Shown: piece by piece, positions 59,316 through 64,000 of the stretch
Layout of the letters: every line of letters starts with the position of its first letter
How positions within the stretch are numbered: position 1 is the stretch's first letter
Origin: Hirundichthys speculiger
Lineage: Eukaryota; Chordata; Actinopteri; Beloniformes; Exocoetidae
Assembly (NCBI GenBank): GCA_018398805.1
Contig: JAGFBZ010002033.1
Location: 1,325,501 to 1,389,500 of the forward strand
DNA length: 64,000 nt
Direction: 5' to 3'
Program-made: the position numbers and the translations under genes
Notes under the pieces: model-generated
The model's input: only the letters and a program-made list of their open reading frames with translations
What the model was told of the DNA's origin: nothing
Database searches by the model: none

Positions 59316-60893
59316 TCTAGCATTATTTTACGGACAGTAGAACTTGCTCAAAAACAATGGAGTTTAACGCCATTCTGTTCTTCTTCTCAATAATGTAATT
59401 GTGATTAAAAAATTGGCCAACAATCTGGACACAAAGTATACCAGTGTTTTAAACCAGCTCTCAATAATAGAAAATAGGTATAAAAAAATATTTGACTCAA
59501 AATTACAGTGTGGTTTATGAAACAAGAAGGAAAGTGCTAAAAGGCTCTTTCTATATACAAGAGTCAAAAATTATCTGATCATAACTCTTTCCCAAAAAGT
59601 GTTCTAAGTTTGTTAAAGAAATTTAATAAAGTTGAACTTTCGATAACTTAACCTAAATGAGCAAACTCATCTTCAAACTGATTCAGTGTCAAAAAAATAT
59701 TTCCAGAAGGACACACACAAAAGGACTTTGGATTGTCAAAGGAAACAGTGTTTCAGCCAGTCTGATCAAACACACCATCATGCTGGTGAGGTTATTACTA
59801 TCAATGTTATTCTCCCTTTGAGAACTATGTACCTACAGGCAGCATTCAGCATCCTTGTGATAACAAAAGCGTCAGATTTCACAGACAGGGAGACCAAGTC
59901 ACTGAATCGTGAGCTGGATGCATGAAAACAGGTGTTTGGTACAAAAAAAAAAAGTAAAAAAAAAAAAAAAAATCAAAGTAATAATTGATATACCTCAAAG
60001 TAACAGTGAATCAAAACCATACATTGTTTTAGATCAAAATAGAAGAGTCAACCCACCTCAATGTTTGATAGCCGTGAGAGGGCATCCACAAGCCAGACAG
60101 GTGTCTGATCTGACAGGTGTTTCTGGAGAGAGTTCTGTGTGAAAGAGGGGCTGCATTCAAGACAGCACTGTGTCCTCTAGCGTTACCCACGAGAATATTC
60201 AGGAGCAATTCTATCTTTATCCTGACATTTTAACCTTGTTGTTTAGTGTTTCAGTGGCAAAAGAAAATGGATTTTGCCCTATGGCTACTGTCAGCAACCA
60301 AGGATTGAAACGCCAAGGTCCACTTTTTAGCGGACCCTTACAGCACCAGCACAGGTCGGGGGGGGGGGGTGAAGGAGATCCAGCACCTTGTGGTTTTGTT
60401 TACCAGTATGGGTGGGACAATTGGAAGATTACATATATTAATGTCTGAAATATCCAGTTCTTGGTTTTACAGCATTTTACTTTTTTTTTTTTAATGTAGA
60501 TGTCCTAGTATTTTTTGTACATGATTAAATATAGGAGGAAACTGCAGTCTGTTTGGAAGCAGAAAATATAATTATGATTTGAAAAGCAAGATATTGACTC
60601 ACATTTGAAGAAATGTATTTTTCCTAACTTAGTCAGCTCACACGTTATAATTGATTTAAAAAAACGTATAAGAGCAAGTGACTGCGTTTCACTAAAGCAT
60701 CAAGATAATTGCAATATCAATTTAGCAGTCCCTAAAGGAAATTGATTTCCAGACGGAGAGGCTGGCTTTCCTCCCAGGCTTTCATGGTGTCATCTTCACA
60801 GAGAGAGGATGCTACTGATGAAACTCCTAAGCCTCCAAATTAACAGCATCTCCAGGAGAGCAGAAAAATTCTTCTTATTAATGCTGACGTTCC
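59316..60893. other. Intergenic stretch, nothing recognised
   Basis: No gene recognised. A G tract is at about 60358-60369, and A tracts are near 59944-59972. Confidence 0.4.
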
Positions 60894-61705
60894 CGTCCCT
60901 GAATCGTCACCTTAACGCGGTGGAGGGGTTTGTGTGCCCGAATGATCCCAGGAGCTATGTTGTCGGGGGCATTTGCCCCTGGTAGGGTCACCCAAGGCAA
61001 ACTGGTCCGGGGGGACGGGCCAAACTAAGTGCGATTCAGACAACTCTTATGAAGAAAATAAAAACGAGAGGTCGATGTCCCTCACCCGAGTTAGGGTTAC
61101 AGGGGCCCCACCCTGGAGCCAGGCCTAGGGGAGGGGCTTGTTTGGGAGTGCCTGGTGGCTAGACCTAATATATGAGCCCGGCCGGGCTCAGCCAGAACAG
61201 GCTACATGGATTTGCCTCCCCATGGACCCACCACCCGCAGGGAGGGCCATAGGAGTTGGGTGCAATGTGTTTTGGGTGGCAGCCAAAAGTGCGGGCCTTA
61301 GCGTGCTGACTAAACTGGCTACTGGGACATGGAACATTACCTCTCTGGTGGGGAAGGAGCCTGAGCTTGTGCGTGAGGTTGAGAGGTACCGACTAGAAAT
61401 AGTCGGGCTCACCTCAATGCACAGCTTGAGCTCTGGAACCAATCTTCTCGAGAGAGGCTGGATTTTATTCTACTCTGGAGTTGCTCAGGGTGAGAGGCGA
61501 CGGGCTGGTGTGGGCTTGCTTATAGCCCCCCAGCTTGGAGGCTGTACATTAGGGTTTTTCCCGCTGGATGAGAGGGTAGCTTCCCTGCGCCTTCGGGTCG
61601 GGGAACGGGCTCTGACTGTCAATTGCGCTTATGCGCCAAATGACTGTTCAGAGCACCCAGCCATCTTGGAGTCCTTGGCGGGGGTGCTGGAAAGCGCCCC
61701 TAATG
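60894..61705 (+). mobile_element. Rex3/RTE LINE, 5' region and endonuclease first half
   Basis: The leader 'accttaacgcggtggagggg' and the downstream text are typical of fish Rex3 elements. The frame 61138-61752 gives TKLATGTWNITSL, EVERYRLEIVGLTS, GERRRAGVGLLIAP and ERALTVNCAYAPN, the apurinic-type endonuclease domain. This part of an RTE LINE nicks the target DNA. The domain is interrupted at 61705 by a DNA element and continues at 62934 after the duplicated ctaatg. Confidence 0.85.
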
Positions 61706-62049
61706 TAGGGCCCTATGAAATCCGTTTTATTTTTTCTCAAATTCCGTTTTGATTTTTTCCATTTTCGGTGTTTTTCGGTTTTTAATTTTTGAGAATTTCG
61801 TTTTAAGCATTTTATGCAAATTTAACCCCAATACAGTATATAAAATAATGAAATATAGACAATTTATGCAAATATAACTGTAAACGTTACTGTTATCATA
61901 CTTTTAAACATATTGTGTCCAATAAAACATTCATTTTATGACAAAGAAAAAAATTCAAGAAAAAAAAACTAAAATAGGTAAAATCCATTTAAAGTGAAAA
62001 AAAGAGAGGAATTTCAACAGCTGTAAACTAATCATTTTAGCCTGTTTAA

Positions 62050-62139
62050 TTTATTCTGTTATCAGACATAGTTTGTCATGACGTACCTGACATTTTTCAG
62101 GTACGTCATGACAAACTATGTGTCTGATAACAGAATAAA
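62050..62139. repeat. Near-perfect palindrome, about 42-bp arms
   Basis: The left arm 62050-62090 and right arm 62097-62139 are complementary except for a 2-base insertion, with a 6-base spacer (cattt t). The arms run through 'gttatcagaca' and 'catgacgtacctga'. It lies in the middle of the 61706-62933 element. Confidence 0.9.
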
Positions 62140-62604
62140 CTATATTTACTACAGCTGATGTAGATGCTATGAAATCCAAAGCACTGAACACTGGTTGTGT
62201 GTCGGTGTGATTTTTTCTTTAGGTGTTCCAGCTGTTACAGCCTCTTTGTGTTTTGATTAGTGAGGGATTCTCGCCTTTTTATGTTTGTGCTTTTCACTCG
62301 TCCAGTGATCCTCGCACGTATATTTTCATGTCCATTCAATCGTGTCCTGGCTAAACTAGCAGAACACTGAATCACCAGACACATAATAATCTCGGAGAAA
62401 CTGCTCTGTCCTGTACCTGGGAGACAGCCGGTAGTTCCTTCGTTTCTTCGCCAGTTTCTCAGGTGGCCGCATCGACGTGTTTTTTTTTTTTTTTTTTTTT
62501 TTTTTTATTAATGAGGAAAGCGGGGGCAGGAGGCGGAGAAGCGCGCAGTGTCCCAGCTTTTCGAGACCCCCGTTGGAACATTTTCTTGAAAGAAAAGTTC
62601 CTTT

Positions 62605-62776
62605 CGGGCCGCCCCGGTAGCGCAGTGGTTCGGGCAGGCGGCCCAGGTACAGAGGCTACAGTCCTCGTGCGGCTAATCGCGAGCTCGACTCCCGGCTTGT
62701 CGGCTCCTTGCCGCGGGTCTTCTCCGTTCTCTCTGCCCCCCTTCCTGTCTCTCTCCACCACCACCATCTTAAAAAA
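62605..62776 (+). mobile_element. tRNA-derived SINE, second copy
   Basis: Same family as 54732-54926: GTAGCGCAGTGGTTCGG head, 'acagaggctacagtcctcgt', a box B region altered to GCGAGCTCGACTCCCGG, and the shared 'ctctctgccccccttcctgt' block. It ends in an A-rich tail. The imperfect 14-bp duplication agaaaagtt[c/a]cttt is at 62591-62604 and 62777-62790. It lies inside the 61706-62933 element. Confidence 0.88.
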
Positions 62777-62933
62777 AGAAAAGTTACTTTTAGTCCGGAA
62801 GAAAAAAAACAAACTTTTGCGCAAATTGCTGTTCAGTTCTGTTATATTGCGCATTTAAAGTGAATTCCGTTTTTAATCTCCAATTCCGCGATTCCGTCCG
62901 TGATTCCGTGATCACGGATTCCATAGGGCTCTA

Positions 62934-63362
62934 CTAATGGGGACTCCTTTATCCTGCTGGAGGACTTCAACGCTTACATTGGCAATGACAGTGGTACCTG
63001 GAGGGGCATGATTGGGAGGAACGGCCTCTCTGATCTGAACCAGAGTGGTGTTTTGTTGTTGGACTTCTGTGCTCTTCACAATTTGTCCATAACAAACACC
63101 ATGTTCAAGCATAAGAGTGTCTATAAATGCACTTGGCATCAGGACACTCTTGGCCACAGATCGGTGATCAACTTCATAGTCGTATCATCTGATCTTCGGC
63201 CGTATGTTTTGGACACTCGGGTAAAGAGAGGAGTTGAGCTGTCAACTGATCACTACCTGGTGGTGGGTTGGATCAGATGGCAGGGGAGAATGCCTGGAAG
63301 ACCTGGTAGGGTCTGCTGGGAACATCTGGCAGAGGAAATTTTCAAATTTTCTCTATCGTTAC
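62934..63362 (+). mobile_element. Rex3/RTE LINE, endonuclease second half
   Basis: It continues the domain with [15 protein letters not shown] (the canonical GDFNA has become EDFNA), [25 protein letters not shown] and the terminal [10 protein letters not shown], where the Asp-His pair of the endonuclease active site is kept. The frame 63008-63360 is open. The LINE ends abruptly in an AT microsatellite before any reverse transcriptase. It is a truncated, interrupted and inactive copy. Confidence 0.85.
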
Positions 63363-63367
63363 ATCCC

Positions 63368-63370
<3 letters not shown>

Positions 63371-63456
<86 letters not shown>
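63371..63456. repeat. (AT)n microsatellite
   Basis: A pure AT tract of about 85 bp between the LINE and a Tc1 terminus. Confidence 0.95.
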
Positions 63457-63459
<3 letters not shown>

Positions 63460-64000
63460 TTGTGTTCAAAATAATAGCAGCCTGTTCAAAAAATTGAGTA
63501 AAGCCCAAAATCCTTATAATGGTTTTTATTTCCATGCATTGGGAACACTGCACATTATATTCTAAATCAAAACATGAAGAAAAAAGCAGAAATGCTTTAC
63601 TCACTTTACAGAAAATGAAGAAAAATGAACATTGGGCTGTTCAAAAAAATAGCAGTGTCTGCATTTTACTTTACAAACTCAGATATTTATTGTATAAACT
63701 GAAAAATATCCAGGATTCAGCACTCCTATGAATCACTAAACTAATATTTAGTTGTATAGCCACTGTTTCTGAGAACCGCTTCACATCTGTGTTGCATGGA
63801 GTCGACCAACTTCTGGCATCTGTGAACAGGTATTCCAGCCCAGGATGATCAAAGACAGTCTGAAGTTACCTGAGAGTACTGTGACAATTAGAAGACGCCT
63901 GTGTGAAGCTAATCTATCAGCAAGAAGCCCCCGCAAAGTCCCACTGTTAAAAAAAAAGACATGTGCTGAAGAGGATACAATTTGCCAAAGAACACATTGG
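63457..64000 (+). mobile_element. Tc1/mariner element, left part, cut by window edge
   Basis: The terminus CAGTTGTGTTCAAAATAATA directly follows a TA and is typical of a fish Tc1 family. From about 63846 the translation gives ESTVTIRRRLCEANL, then an RSPRKVPLL block and FAKEHI at the window end, the DNA-binding domain linker of Tc1 transposase. A short deletion seems to have removed the transposase start. The remainder lies outside the window. Confidence 0.85.

Larger units (their letters stand above)
61706..62933. mobile_element. DNA transposon insertion, 1228 bp, 6-bp target duplication
   Basis: The ends TAGGGCCCTATGAAATCCG and CGGATTCCATAGGGCTCTA are inverted over 19 bases with two mismatches. 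The 6-bp duplication ctaatg (61700-61705 and 62934-62939) exactly restores the Rex3 coding sequence when removed. There is no recognised transposase. Repeats of 'attccgttttt' and 'gattccgt' lie near the ends. The termini look hAT-like, but hAT usually gives 8 bp, so the superfamily is left open. It contains a SINE and a large palindrome. Confidence 0.8.

Noticed and set aside
62459..62858. 131-codon frames on both strands
   Set aside because: Created by a poly-T tract plus the SINE; no protein family.
1..64000. CRISPR arrays, prokaryotic operons, rRNA genes or intact tRNA genes
   Set aside because: No spaced direct repeats or bacterial signals. The only tRNA-like sequences are SINE heads or fragments lacking an intact cloverleaf.

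Overview
The window reads as teleost fish nuclear DNA, probably a percomorph. It is AT-rich, has long introns and few long open frames, and carries transposon families typical of ray-finned fish: BEL/Pao, L2-like and Rex3/RTE LINEs, many short hAT, Tc1 and pogo/Tigger derivatives, a tRNA-derived SINE and long AT microsatellites. There is no bacterial gene organisation. Assignments rest on motifs, splice signals and remembered family features; no database search was possible.

Host genes. Two receptor genes lie head-to-tail on the minus strand at 16.3-25.1 kb. The upstream one (22423-25095, five exons, 218 aa) is a compact TIM/HAVCR-like type I receptor: signal peptide, TIM-type IgV domain, short stalk, membrane span and a tail with one tyrosine. 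The downstream one (16305-19764, thirteen exons, about 553 aa) starts with the same signal-plus-IgV module and continues with three fibronectin III domains that resemble neuronal Ig/FN3 adhesion proteins such as DSCAM. It has a Thr/Ser-rich stalk between the second and third FN3 domains, then a membrane span and a very short basic tail. This TIM-IgV plus FN3 architecture is the most interesting feature of the window. An orphan FN3-like exon lies about 300 bp upstream of it. I recognise no other host gene.

Mobile DNA from left to right: two hAT-type miniature elements with perfect 8-bp target duplications (3.2-4.3 kb); an L2-like LINE split by a 7.4-kb BEL/Pao retrotransposon with near-identical LTRs (6559-13978), whose gag is open but whose pol is broken by several frameshifts; a Tigger-like element (26.5-27.3 kb); hAT and TTAA-flanked miniature elements (28.0-29.6 kb); a decayed Tc1 (30.3-31.6 kb); further hAT elements (32.8-34.0 and 40.3-41.7 kb); a pogo transposase remnant (41.8-42.8 kb); LINE 3' fragments (42.8-43.4, 47.5 and 48.4-49.0 kb); a second Tigger-like element (51.1-51.8 kb); a nested cluster of a hAT element holding a SINE and a 2.1-kb TG...CA insert (54.6-57.4 kb); a BED-type hAT remnant (57.5-58.0 kb); a Rex3/RTE LINE split by a DNA element that itself holds a SINE and a large palindrome (60.9-63.4 kb); and the start of a Tc1 element cut by the window edge.

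The stretches 34.0-38.5, 44.1-47.4, 49.4-51.1, 51.8-54.4 and 59.3-60.9 kb look like ordinary intergenic or intronic fish DNA with no recognisable gene.
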